Below are positions 37,201 through 45,699 of a stretch of 64,000 nt of DNA, in pieces. The DNA is from Eutreptiella sp. 'Long Island Sound 2002' (taxonomy: Eukaryota > Euglenozoa > Euglenophyceae > Eutreptiales > Eutreptiaceae). The stretch lies in NCBI GenBank assembly GCA_964036045.1, contig OZ038392.1, positions 37,992,851 to 38,056,850 on the forward strand. Direction: 5' to 3'. Both the position numbers and the translations under genes were made by a program. Under the pieces are notes generated by a model, which saw only the letters and a program-made list of their open reading frames with translations, was not told the DNA's origin and did not search any database. Every line of letters begins with the position of its first letter. The first letter of the stretch is position 1.

Positions 37201-40200
37201 GTCATGCCATGTCATGCAGAACTGATGTGTAGCACTGTCCGTTCTGTGCGCCCACCACCCACACCCCTCTTGCCTCCCTCTTCCCTTCCTTCCATCTCCT
37301 GCTTCCAAATCCATACCTCATGATTGTAGATCACTGTCGTGGGGGCACACGTGGCGGGCTGGATCAGTGACAAGTACGGTCGCAAGTTGACCATCGTGGG
37401 GGCGACGGTGCTCATTGGATGTGCTGCAAGCCTCATGCCGTTCGTGACGAGTTACGAAGCGTTTATGGCCTTAATAGTCATGTGGGGAATGGGTATGGCT
37501 CTAATTGTCATCTAGAGTCTGTGATAGTCACGTGCGTACTGCATGTTGTATTGATCGTCGTGCGCTATGGATGGCACTGATGGTCATGTGTTGAATGGGT
37601 ATGGTCCTGTCACACGGGGACTGGGCTCGTCGTCGTTCGGGACATTCCTCTGGCCTGAGAGGCATGTACGGACAGGATACGGCGCTTGATACGCATGGGC
37701 CTGTGTGTGAACTTGATAATAGGGGGTGGGGCATGGGTGTGGCCCTAATAGGCATGTGGAAATTGTGTGTTGCCTTGATAGTCATGTGGGGGGGGGGGAC
37801 TGTGTGTTGGCCTCAGGGTCACCTGCAGATTGGGGATGGCGCTGTTAGTCATGTGGAGACTGGGTACGGCACTAATAGTACTATAGGGACTGGGTAGGGT
37901 CCTGGTGGTCATGTGCGGACTGTGTGTGGCCTAGTCATTTGGGGGTTGGGCTGGTGGTGTCGAAGTATGTCCTTTGAAACCCCTCCCACTTTCAACCCCT
38001 ATGCAGATCTGGTCTGCGGATTTCAGAGCTACTTCACAAAATGGGGGTTGGGTTGGGTTGGGATGGGGCTCAGGCTAAGTGGGTGGGTATGAGCTTTCAG
38101 TCCCCCCACCCCCCGCCCTCGTGTTTTTGCTTGTCCGGGGTTTGGTGTCATCATGCTTGAAGGTTTGCTGTCCAATTTGATTGATTGTCTTGAAAAGCCA
38201 AGCTGGAGCATGAGAAAAGTGTGAGATGGTGAGGAAAAATGAATAAACTGATCACTAAATACATAAGACAAAAAGGAGAGAGAGAGAAAAAGGTGCTGAG
38301 CAGTCAACTTGTCCCCTCCAATTTGTGTTGTTTCTAAGGCGGCCCAGGTACAAGAAGCCGGTGTGAGGAGTAGTAGGAATAGCAGTAGCAGCGACCAACT
38401 GCCAGCAGCCAACGTATCAGTGGCAAGTACAACCAGTAACCAGCAAGAAGAACAACCATCCTCAGCGCTACCCTACCACGACACCACCAACAGCAACCCA
38501 CAGTTATGCACAGTTCCTATCAGGCCCATCGCTCAGCATTGCAAGCAAGACCAATACACCTACAGTAAGCACAATCACCCTTCTAGCACACCTTCAGCCA
38601 AGCTTATTGCAGCTACACTTCAAAAGGCAAACATGGTGTATGAGGACTGAAAGAACTATTTTGGTGAAGGCAGACTGCAAACAAAATTGAAACAAAGGAG
38701 AAAAATGAAAAATGTCACCCCCCAACACAACAACCAGCAGTCAGACAGAGGTAACACAAGGGAGGTGAGCGAGCACCACCATTGTTTACCTTCAATAGAT
38801 TCTATTGCCTTGGGCAATTCCACCTTGCAGAAAATTGTCCACAACAACATACCTGGCCCTAGTGTTTTGCCTGCATCTATACAAATGGGCTGATACAGCC
38901 TTCAAATAGCCCTTTCTCGGGCCCATGGACACCAGTGGGAGGGTCAAGTTGGTGCCACATGGCCCCAGCTTGATCACCCAAGCCCGGTCCAAGGCCACCC
39001 AGGAGTTATTGGAGGTCATCAAATCGCAGATTTTCAACCAACCGGCTAGAGGTTGCAAAACGTGTCTTTTGGCATCCTGCCATGGATATGTTGGCACAAT
39101 ACCCCCAATTCCACCCCTCTACCAAAAATGCCATCATTGGCTCAATGGCTGAAAACTTCATGAGTGGCATGAGAGCCCATCCCACTCTGCCTCAGCAAGC
39201 CCCATGTGGTTGGGACCGCAAAAACCCTTTTTTTCCTCAAGTAAAAAAGCCCAAAAGATCTGTGATTTTCCACACAAAAGGGGGGGAGGCTTGATTTTAT
39301 GTATTTTTTTGACCCCCCACTGCCCACACCCCTTTTGGAGGCTGAGCACTAGTAACTCGAAGATGGTGGCTTGCATAGCATGGTTGCTCGCTTGCATTTT
39401 GGGACAAGCATAGGTGACATTCACTGCCGGCATTTGATGGGAGCTACACATGTGCAACTACCTCGGGGAGGCTAACAGGGGCCTATGAAGTTGGCTATGA
39501 GGCTATGAGGCCAATGACCCGTGAGATAGGAGACCAAGTGGTGGGTTGGCGTGGTGGGTGAATGCAACGGTGACAGGGGTTGCCACTAGCTGAATTATCG
39601 GTTTAGCTACCATGAGAGATACCACAGATGGCTTAAGGGGGCCTGGAGCACTCAAACCTGTGTGCTAGTAGACGCCACTGGAAGGCCCTCCCTGTGGTTT
39701 TTCTGCCTTTTGAATAAGTCGGCGAGTAGAATGGATGCACAAAGCTTTGCACATTGAGCCGGGGCCGTAGTCTCTCCTTTGTGGAGAGTGATGGCGTCAG
39801 TAAATCAATGTGATAACCCCCTTTGGTGCCATTTTTGTACACAAGTGGCCCAAATGGCAATTGAATCGTGGTTTTTTCTTCGTGTTGTAGGTTTTGGTGT
39901 TTTGGGGGTTACAAGAGAATTATCCCTCGTGTGTGGCACTTGTGGTGCACAAAAGTGCCCCCACTGCATGCAGGTACTACTGCACATGGTTACAGACACC
40001 ATTGTGGGCACGTCTTAAGTCGGAACTGGCGGGAACCATGGCAGACAAAGGCTAATGCAAGGAGACACCATACTTTTGCATGCAGAAGCTGCTGCAAGGA
40101 GATGCTGTGGCTGGCTCAAAAAATATCTGTGGCCTCGAAGCCTTAGGCTTGGAGCGTCAATCACTTTGCAGTTGTTTTGGATGGGGGTGCAAAGGTGGGG

Positions 40201-42043
40201 CTGGGATGTTGACTCTGGCAGAGTGTCTGCAGTTTCAATGTAAGAAAACACCCCCTCTCTGCCCCCGCTCCAAACACACATGACTAGGATGGGCTTTTTT
40301 GGTAGGTGTGTCCCTTTGGGTTGGTGTGGTCCCGGGGGGGGGGGGGATGAATTGAGGTCCACCACTTTTCGCAATTTTCCACAATTCCGCAATTTATCGC
40401 AATTTCCCGCAATTTATCGCAATTTTCCGCGATTTTCCTGCAATTTTTCTGACTTGCCCATCCTACGTGCCTGTTGGTGCCCCTTGCTGTCAAAGATGAA
40501 CCATACTAGTGTGCACCACTATGCAAGACGATGAGACTCAATTTTGTCCACGCTTGAAAATGACCGAACGGTTCCTTCCTGTGCCACATGGCCATGCTGC
40601 AATGTGTGTATGACAAATGTCATTTGCTGGTGTACCACACTCCATTCCATTTTTTTTTTGATACCAGCAATATGACATCACCATCTGAGACACTCTCTCT
40701 TGAGCCAGAGTCTGAGGAGGTTGCTGCGTCTGGGCCTTTGAGGAGGAAACATGAGGCTGGTCACGGTGTGTTACGGTTTCAAAGTGACAGCACAAATTGG
40801 ATGACAACATCCGCCACCTTTGGTTCATGCTTCAATTCCATGGTGAACTTGAGGGGCGCCTCCTGTAATTGTGCTGCCTGTGGACTTTTTGTATGACCGA
40901 AAGCAAAAATCTGAGCTACCTGTCCAGAACTGTTGCTCCTTGAGGATCAAGGAGGATTGCTTATGGTATTGCAATTTTCCCACAATTTCCCGCAATTTCC
41001 CGCAATTTTCCCGCAATTTTTTTACAACTGGATTTTATCAGCCCCCCAGACCGCAATCCCCCCCCCCCCTCCCCTGTGGCGTGGTCGGGATCGGCAGGGG
41101 CTCCAGACCCCCACGTGCACCAGGGCTGCATTGATCCTGAAGTGCTTCAGCCACATTTCATAATCCGCGAGTCTGTTTTGCCCAACGAAGGGGAGGCCTC
41201 TTCAGTCCTTTGCCCAGTCCAGCTTATCCCAAATGCGCAGTCCATGGATAACCAGATGATTACACGACCATCACAGACTGACAAGTCTGGAATTGGCTCA
41301 TGTGGTCCTGTGGCAGTGTTTGCATGATCATGCCGCGAAAAAGTAGAGTAATGTGAGGAACAGGCCTTGGGAATGCCTCAGGCCTGAGCAATACTGTCGG
41401 CACACAGGGCCCAGGGTCGATGAAGCCAAGACACAGAGGCACTGCATGGCCCCCTGGTCTGGAAATGTGCCCCGGCAGTCAACCAGTAAGTGGCATGTGT
41501 CTTCTGGCACCCACTACACAAGCCCTGTTGTCCGCTGTCCCAACCCAACCGTCGTCTCTGCATGCCACACATGTGCCACTGGTCCTGTGGTTTCCCTCCA
41601 CCCTTTCCCCCTCACCCCCCGCCTTCTCTCCCTCTTGCTGCGTAGGTAACACGCTGATCGGAGGGGGCCCCGCAGCGTACGTAGCAGACATCTCCTCCCG
41701 CTCCCAGCGCCCCCAAGCCCTGGCCATTCTGAGATCTGCTGGAGACTTGGGGCTCATGATGGGGGCCTCGGTCTTGGGCACTGTCTCTGATGTGGCCTCC
41801 CTTGAGGCGGTGTTTGGGTGTGCGGCCGCAATGATCCTGAGCTCCGGGGCCTACTTCGCTTTTAATGCGGAGGAGTCGGTGGGCCGCAGACGGGCCCTTC
41901 CAGGGGCGAAACCTATGGGCACCCGGGCCCTTGGCCCAGATGCAGAGGAGCCTCAAGCGACGTCTGAGAAATGGGGGAACGGGGCCGCACACCGCAACGC
42001 AAACAAAACCTTGCGCAGCAAAAACTGGGCGGAGATCCCGTGA
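21924..42043 (+). CDS. MFS transporter, six certain exons over 20 kb
   Basis: This is a 12-helix MFS carrier of the drug/metabolite antiporter type, located in a membrane; the substrate is unknown. Exons 21924-22266, 25245-25394, 29251-29349, 35131-35362, 37330-37492 and 41646-42043 join in frame to 460 residues plus an upstream first exon. Family marks appear in the right order: helix 1 with ASSLITGSAIGVVLPVMPLF; the loop 2-3 motif A as AQRYGRRPLLVGG, where the usual Asp is Gln; the helix 4 Arg in MACRFMVGVGGSF; motif C as GPAIGG; a loop between the halves; a complete second motif A, GWISDKYGRK; and a last pair of helices followed by a charged tail ending in TGA. Intron phases are 2, 2, 2, 0 and 1. 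The introns of 2.0-5.8 kb make up over 90 percent of the gene. No frame is broken, so it appears intact. Confidence 0.85.
23005..24110. repeat. CTG/CAG-rich degenerate minisatellite
   Basis: Diverged units with CACCCTGCTGCTGCCCC and GCACAGCACCCTG recur over about 1.1 kb inside the MFS intron. From 23020 to 23160 the phase is CAG-rich; beyond 23230 it is CTG-rich. Open frames on both strands, Ser/Cys- or Leu/Gln-rich, are a by-product. Confidence 0.65.
24511..24549. repeat. (AGCTCT)n hexanucleotide array
   Basis: About six copies of AGCTCT end in a variant AGCTTT. Confidence 0.95.
24609..24634. repeat. (AAACCC)n hexanucleotide array
   Basis: Four to five copies of AAACCC. The unit differs from the plant-type telomere repeat CCCTAAA by lacking T, and the array is short, so I do not read it as telomeric. 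Confidence 0.9.
25245..25394 (+). CDS. MFS exon: helices 4-5
   Basis: The acceptor is GCTCACAG (to 25244). It encodes FMVGVGGSFQITGAQLYLTD, then a helix with GTLLGPAIGG (motif C). The donor GG|GTGTGT at 25395 leaves phase 2, so that the next exon continues GGYLAQQFGLHAPF, as the family expects. The stronger consensus donor AAG|GTAAGA at 25421 would put the next exon out of frame and add an unrelated CVLPCGAK segment. Confidence 0.85.
25723..25898. repeat. Direct repeat, left copy, with tRNA-like B box
   Basis: This 176-bp segment, beginning GGAAGCCTGTGTGCA and ending GGGGCCTCTGG, recurs at 26451-26625 in the same orientation and is about 90 percent alike by eye. On the minus strand it carries GGTTCAATTCC (25839-25829), a perfect RNA polymerase III B box. 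The pair could be LTR-like flanks of a very short element or two SINE-like insertions. Confidence 0.7.
26006..26500 (+). CDS. ORF with paired CxxC motifs, unknown
   Basis: A 164-codon ATG-started frame lies between the two direct repeats and runs into the second. Its start, MKCFYCPQKD, and a later CDLCVRSAC give two Cys pairs about 33 residues apart, compatible with one zinc site. The rest is Ser-rich low complexity. An acceptor-like TTTGTTCAG precedes the ATG by nine bases. It could be the cargo of a small mobile unit, an exon of an unrelated gene nested in the intron, or chance. No family is recognised. Confidence 0.25.
   Translation: MKCFYCPQKDASVVLWDSLSRDDQIFLRDQYPDAGQGAVCDLCVRSACPSAFFSCHSSSTSSSAPQSVDSGLQVPSGPLVVSGAATSLATESVESGGVEPSALLQSLLLLPRGLPQGPIRLTAAGQLWLQIRATGSAAHPPSTQSDGNGKPVCSHLFRQALSVQ
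26451..26625. repeat. Direct repeat, right copy, with A and B boxes
   Basis: This is the second copy of the 175-bp repeat. On the minus strand it has the same B box (26566-26556), and about 100 nt upstream there is TGGTCCAGTGG (near 26680), which fits the tRNA A-box consensus TRGYNNANNNG. The spacing is too wide for a tRNA gene, and reiterated GCCGATTTGTT-type units fill the gap. Confidence 0.6.
27520..27985. repeat. GTAGCCACTT minisatellite, direct array
   Basis: About eight or nine diverged units of 50-60 bp each contain versions of GACGGYAGGGGTTATGTAG, CCACTTYTGATTT and GGGGACCCC. The same unit appears in the opposite orientation at 28396-28680. Confidence 0.75.
28396..28680. repeat. GTAGCCACTT minisatellite, inverted array
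   Basis: Reverse-complement units (AAGTGGCTACTTAACCC, GGCTACATCACCCC, CTCGGGGGTCCC) face the array at 27520-27985 across about 400 bp. The two blocks could fold into a long imperfect hairpin in RNA. Confidence 0.65.
29251..29349 (+). CDS. MFS exon: helix 6
   Basis: The acceptor is CTATCCTCAG (to 29250). It encodes YLAQQFGLHAPFYFVAAAI and a following hydrophilic LTET, the end of helix 6 and the start of the central loop. The donor ACAAG|GTCTGA (29350) is weak but leaves AG, completed by G of the next exon to give Arg. If not spliced, the frame stops at 29387. Confidence 0.8.
29625..30450. repeat. GTGCACAGAGCC minisatellite, two orientations
   Basis: From 29625 to 29900 diverged units read GTGCACAGAGCC..CTGGTG. 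From about 30090 to 30450 the same unit is inverted (CTCTGTGCACCTACACC). Further copies in the first orientation occur at 32478-32585 and 33595-34050, on the far side of the 30.5-31.7 kb cassette. Confidence 0.65.
30505..31672. mobile_element. TIR-bounded cassette with 99-bp satellite
   Basis: The ends are inverted repeats of about 23 bp: GCACGAAGTCGCCCCCC at 30505 and its reverse complement ending CGACTTCGTGC at 31672, with weaker similarity continuing outside (TGCACC.. and ..GATGCACC). Inside each end is a block of CCTACC plus C-runs, and the centre is a tandem 99-bp satellite. Near the left end GGCTCGCTTCGCTCGAC occurs twice. There is no transposase-like ORF, so if mobile it would be non-autonomous. 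I saw no clear target-site duplication. Confidence 0.5.
30742..31555. repeat. 99-bp satellite, eight units
   Basis: Units start (CTCCTGCGG) at 30742, 30841, 30940, 31039, 31138, 31301, 31400 and 31499, so spacing is exactly 99 except for one unit of 163. That unit has four extra copies of a 16-bp subunit (CCGCCTTTTGTGTGTT). Each unit contains four such subunits and a CCTTAAATAACAAGA linker. Because 99 is a multiple of 3, the array stays open in frames on both strands; these are not genes. Confidence 0.95.
32990..33365 (+). CDS. Unassigned coding-like ORF inside intron
   Basis: A frame reading KAFMHQAGAYFPVSV... and HPDLPEVFVVIKK... runs to about 33250. An overlapping frame then carries a charged helix (MERLRFNKEHKKDQEAAKRR), suggesting a frameshift. 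I recognise no family. It may be debris of a mobile element inserted in the MFS intron. Confidence 0.22.
33595..34050. repeat. GTGCACAGAGCC minisatellite, distal block
   Basis: Diverged units such as GCTGGTGTAGG plus CACAGAGCCC recur at roughly 30-40 bp. They belong to the same family as the arrays at 29.6 and 32.5 kb. Confidence 0.55.
35131..35362 (+). CDS. MFS exon: central loop end, helices 7-8
   Basis: The acceptor GCATTCTTTAG (to 35130) lets G complete the Arg codon begun in the previous exon. It encodes DPACVRERATLYDEISH, then QWRPLLASPDMRTVM and helices 7-8 (GALFTMMPLLAVSHF, GPSAIGLCFATQSA). The donor GCG|GTATGC at 35363 is in phase 0. An alternative acceptor at 35010 would add about 40 residues with no family match. 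Confidence 0.85.
35363..37329 (+). other. Intron of MFS gene (1967 nt)
   Basis: The intron runs GTATGC...GATTGTAG. I see no bounded repeat or gene in it; there is a G-run near 35525. Confidence 0.75.
37330..37492 (+). CDS. MFS exon: second motif A, helices 8-10
   Basis: The acceptor is GATTGTAG (to 37329). The exon encodes ITVVGAHVAGWISDKYGRK, a complete second motif A, then KLTIVGATVLIGCAASLMPF and ALIVMWGMG. The donor ATGG|GTATGG (37493) is in phase 1. The last 24 coding bases and the donor form the first unit of a 30-bp tandem array continuing into the intron. Confidence 0.87.
37469..37950. repeat. 30-bp minisatellite seeded from a splice donor
   Basis: About 14-15 diverged units of 29-32 bp run from the exon end into the intron. 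The core TAATAGTCATGTGGGGA is followed by CTGGGTATGGC or variants. The first unit is the coding sequence for LIVMWGMG with its 5' splice site; later units repeat potential donors (GGGTATGG, GGGTACGG, GGGTAGGG). Units at 37842, 37872 and 37902 are the most regular. Confidence 0.85.
38309..38650 (+). CDS. Ser/Gln/Asn-rich ORF, unknown
   Basis: An open frame of 113 codons with a low-complexity Ser, Gln and Asn composition (SSRNSSSSDQLPAANVSVAS). It has no domain, no good start context and lies inside the MFS intron. It may be chance or part of the same decayed element as 38925-39294. Confidence 0.15.
   Translation: MSPPICVVSKAAQVQEAGVRSSRNSSSSDQLPAANVSVASTTSNQQEEQPSSALPYHDTTNSNPQLCTVPIRPIAQHCKQDQYTYSKHNHPSSTPSAKLIAATLQKANMVYED
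38925..39294 (+). pseudogene. Frameshifted coding remnant, unknown family
   Basis: One frame reads MDTSGRVKLVPHGPSLITQA... through ATQELLEVIKSQIFNQPARG. About 39060 the coding character switches frame to MDMLAQYPQFHPSTKNAIIG and MAENFMSGMRAHPTLPQQAP. Amino-acid use looks like real protein on both sides of the shift. I infer the remnant of an inserted gene or mobile element; no family is recognised. Confidence 0.3.
40365..40450. repeat. CGCAATTTTCC array, copy 1
   Basis: About seven units of 11-13 bp of the type CGCAATTTMYC. It follows a 13-base G-run at 40334. A second array of the same unit lies at 40971-41022, followed by a C-run. Confidence 0.85.
40971..41022. repeat. CGCAATTTTCC array, copy 2
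   Basis: Four to five units of CGCAATTTCC type in the same orientation as the array at 40365-40450. A C-run follows at about 41059. Confidence 0.85.
41646..42043 (+). CDS. MFS exon: last helices and C-terminal tail
   Basis: The acceptor is CTGCGTAG (to 41645). It continues GNTLIGGGPAAYVADISS, then RSAGDLGLMMGASVLGTVSD and the last helix, ending in a hydrophilic tail of about 55 residues and the TGA at 42041. The Arg and Asp in the loop and the Gly-rich helix fit the C-terminal half of drug/H+ antiporter-type carriers. The tail has no motif I recognise. Confidence 0.87.
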
Positions 42044-42340
42044 GCCCCTCGAGCCCCCGGCCATGCCCCCGTGTTCAGGCGCTTACTCCGTTGCCCCCGT
42101 GCTGGACCCTCGTCCTGGAGCGCGCACCCACGGCCCGCCAACGGGCGTCCCCAGCAGCGAACACTGTCCGAGTGCTAAATCCGGATTTTCGCATGTCCCC
42201 GTCCATTTGGCGCTGTGAGGCCGCGCAGCCCCGCGTGTGGCCCCAGGGCGCCGGCCATGACCAACGCACCGCCAGCCACCCCTTCCGTACGCGGTAGGGA
42301 CCGCCCATCACTCGCAGGGCTGCCAACTCTTGCTGGCTCC

Positions 42341-42706
42341 CTAGCACAGGATCCCTAGAGACCCAGGCTGTGATACCGGCTGTCGGTCTGCCCCTGAATT
42401 TTGCCGTGGGGGATTGCCTGGCCCGCTTTCTGGGCCGGGCTTTCCGACCTCAAATCCCTGGCCACCTCCGGCATCAGACTCCGACTCGTTGTCGGAGTCC
42501 ACGCCGGAATCGACGTTGATAGCCTCGCCCCGGCGGTGTACGGAGAACTCGCCGCAAGGCCAAGTGGAGGGGGTCTTCCTGGTTGCTGCCGAGCGGTTGG
42601 TGAAACAGGCAACACTTGAGGTCTGCGGGGACTCCGCGGGAGTCAGCCTACAGGGGTCCGGATCAGGGGGCCTGTGTTGAGGTGGACCCTCCTCGAGACC
42701 TCCAGT
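42341..42706 (-). CDS. Possible 3'-terminal exon of a convergent gene
   Basis: A minus-strand frame open for 122 codons ends at TAG (42343-42341). It has an acidic stretch, NVDSGVDSDNESESDAGGG, followed by a Gly/Pro-rich tail. It has no domain, and the complementary strand is also open. A gene converging on the MFS transporter is plausible by position only; a second minus-strand frame at 43287-42988 could belong to it. Confidence 0.2.
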   Translation of the reverse strand, partial: TGGLEEGPPQHRPPDPDPCRLTPAESPQTSSVACFTNRSAATRKTPSTWPCGEFSVHRRGEAINVDSGVDSDNESESDAGGGQGFEVGKPGPESGPGNPPRQNSGADRQPVSQPGSLGILC

Positions 42707-44431
42707 TCATGCAGCTCATCACACGGCACCCCCACCGGATGGCGGCCCGTCTCAGACGCGTTTGTGGAACACAGCCCGTGCCCCTACCCCACAGCACTGG
42801 TCACCGGCCTGGCACCTTGGCAGTGTTTATGGAATCCTTCTTCCTTCAGCCCCAAAGCACCGGCCGACTAGCCTACCACACGTTACTTCATCCGCTTACC
42901 CACAGCACTGGGCAATGTGTGTACCAGAAGGGACCCCAGCCACCTTTATGGAACACCCCGGCCCCTTCCCGAACCTCTACTCTTGGCCTATTGCACATTA
43001 AAACCCTCAGGATCATAATCACAGGTGTACCGTGGTCCAGCAGGACAGTGCCCCACGGCATCCGTGTCATCCGTGTCCTCTTCTCGGAGGAAGGGCCTGT
43101 CTCTGATGTGGAGCTTTGGAACAGTGACGGGTCCCTGCATTTCCTTTTGCTTGCTGTGATCCACAGACGCGGGGTGGGTGAGCGACAGCTGCGGGTCATT
43201 GATAATGGGGGTTGCGAATGTTTGCGCAACAAACGACAGGATTGTTTGAACCCATACATCTGCCTTTGGTGCTTTGCCCACTGGCAATGCCTCAGAAAGG
43301 GTCCATCATGTGTAGTTGGTCGTCTTATTGGGGCTGTAGCGGATTGGTATCACATGCCACAAAGTCACAAAGATCTGGGTTGGGTGGCCTTGAAGGTTTT
43401 CTTGTCCCACGGGCATTCAACTACAGGTCGCCAGGCTGTGGCAGCGGGGCAGCAAGCCACAGGTACCCTCCCTAACAAACAAATGCACAATTTTCTTTGC
43501 CAGAGCTGCCACATACCCACGCTACAAGGCCGTGTATAAACCAGCTGTTGTGCAACAAGTGTCAATGTTCACCGCTTACAATGTGTAAGGGTCATGGCTG
43601 TTAATCCGTCAAGTCATCCATTGCCCTTTGTTGCAGTATTTTGTGTCCCCTTGAAAGACGTCGCTTGTGCCAAATTAGAGCGTTCAATCACCCTCAACCA
43701 GTCACCAACATTCATCAGATCTGCTCTGAAACCAATTCTCAACGATGACAGCAGTCAAATCCCTCTATAGCAAGCCCAACTTCTGAGTAACTGAATCCAC
43801 GCATTACAGGTGGTGATCAATCAGTGGCGTTGCATGCCTGCAATGCACCCAAAAACGGCGGCACAGCACAGCATGCATAAATGATACTCCATGCGAAGGG
43901 GTGTGCGCTGCTGATGACACTTCATTATGGCACTTGCTCTTCACAAACTTGAGTTGACCATTCCTAGGTATTCTTGACCCTGTGTGTTGATAAGTCGAAG
44001 CCCTTGCTGTTTTTCAGGAGACAGCAAATGGAATATCCTTGCAAGTTTTCACCTTCATTACAATACTGTGCCGACAAAATGCATCACACTTCTCTTGGTC
44101 GTTCTGACCCATGTAATCAGATCTTTGGACTGGTTTGGCCGGATGTGTGCATTGCTAAACATGGGATGGGCAATTTACACCTGTTGCTTTTGCTTCTTTG
44201 TATTTTGTTTATCTGTCTTTTGTTTGTGTTGAAGAGAGAGGCAGCTTGGGGGCAGAGTGAATGCTCCTTTTTGGAGGGAATTTAGTGTGTTTTCTTGGGG
44301 TTGCCAGTCAAAGGTGAGTGGTTGTCTCCCATATTGGCAGTGGTTGAGGCAAGGTTGGTGGCAGGGGGGGGGGGGGGGGGTTAGTAGCTGAAGAAACCTG
44401 TCTGGAAAAATTTAGTACGCCCAATTCTGGC

Positions 44432-44480
44432 GCAATTTTTCCCATCACTTTTAATGATTGTGGCGGAATTTTCCCATACT
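44432..44480 (-). repeat. Direct repeat, left copy, conserved minus-strand peptide
   Basis: This 49-bp segment recurs at 45327-45376. On the minus strand both copies encode the same peptide, KIPPQSLKVMGKIAP. A G-run lies outside the left copy (44363) and a C-run outside the right copy (45409). Confidence 0.6.
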
Positions 44481-45326
44481 TTGTTTTGGACATCAAGTTC
44501 AAAATTTGTACGCTGTGCTGGGGGGGGTATGATCGGGGGAGGGGGTGCAGAATTAAATATGTCATGTGGATGGATGGTCTGCTTCGAATCTGTGTTTTCT
44601 GCTTGGCGGCTGTGAATACCGCTGCGATGAACACAAGGTTGTATCCTTCGGGGCACTTCAGGCTGCCTACCACATGTAGTTACCAGTTAATAGTGAGCGC
44701 GGTGTCAACTGACACTGTGTTCTCTGTAGGTCGCTGTTCAGCAAAGGCAGCTGCAGCCCAGTACCTGGATGAAGACGTCCGCATTGTGTTGCACATCTTT
44801 TTCCAGACCGAAACCTGCACCTGCACCCCTGCCTTGACAGCCTGCCATGCCACGTTTTTTGGTGGACTCCTCTTTGGTGCGGTCAGCTAATGTTCAATTC
44901 TGCTGTCCAAGAAATGGCGGACTTGAGTGTTTTTTTCTCTGTGTGGCGCCCGTGATTATATGTGTCTGTAGGTACAGAGCTGGGGCAATAATGTATTTGA
45001 TGTATATTGTCACCTTTTTCTTGGCAATCTGTTTTCTGCGAACTGCCCGACAACAATGTTTCAAGGAAAATGTTGGAGGGCCACAGCAAAAAAACCCAAA
45101 AGGAACGGCAAAAAGATAAAGAACAAGGCCCGAGGACTCCAAATTGGGGAGTTACGACCAGGGTCAGTGGCTGGGTGCAATCAGTAATTTGGATGCCACT
45201 TGCAGTGTGGGGAACTGTGTGGACCTGAGCAAACTAGACCCTCATCACACCTTTTCCTCAAGTGGTGTCCTCCTCAGTAAGGAGAGCCGACCGTAGGCCT
45301 TGCCCTTCACCATGGAAAAGTGTGGT

Positions 45327-45376
45327 GCAATTTTCCCCATTACTTTTAACGATTGTGGCGGAATTTTTCCCGCACT
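45327..45376 (-). repeat. Direct repeat, right copy, conserved minus-strand peptide
   Basis: This is the second copy of the segment at 44432-44480. Base differences between the copies leave KIPPQSLKVMGKIAP unchanged on the minus strand. It is too short to tell selection from chance. Confidence 0.6.
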
Positions 45377-45699
45377 AAAATTTCCCGGACAAAAATTTTC
45401 CCGCACTAAACCCCCCCCCCCCCTGTATCTGCTCTGCACGAATTTGCCCCCCCCCCCCGCCATCCCGCCAACCCCCACCCCCACTCCCCACCTACCCAGC
45501 GGCCACCTGAAGTAAATGCACAGTGAGGTGGGCATAGGCATTTGGGACATCAACCTTTTTTTTTAATGGATGTGTTTTGATATGGTGTGAATCTTTTTCT
45601 GCATCGTTTTATCTCTTTCCCCTCATGCCATGCCTATCTATCGACCGCACATTCTGTTCTGCCCTATCTTGCTGCGATACTGATTTTCTGGGTGAAATA

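Larger units (their letters stand above)
37493..41645 (+). other. Intron of MFS gene (4153 nt)
   Basis: The intron runs GTATGG...CTGCGTAG. It contains the donor-derived array, two coding-like fragments at 38.3-39.3 kb, and two CAATTTCCCG arrays. Confidence 0.75.

Noticed and set aside
42616-43539. 307-codon plus-strand open frame
   Set aside because: No domain, covers degenerate CCCACAGCACTGG repeats, and the opposite strand is equally open over much of it.
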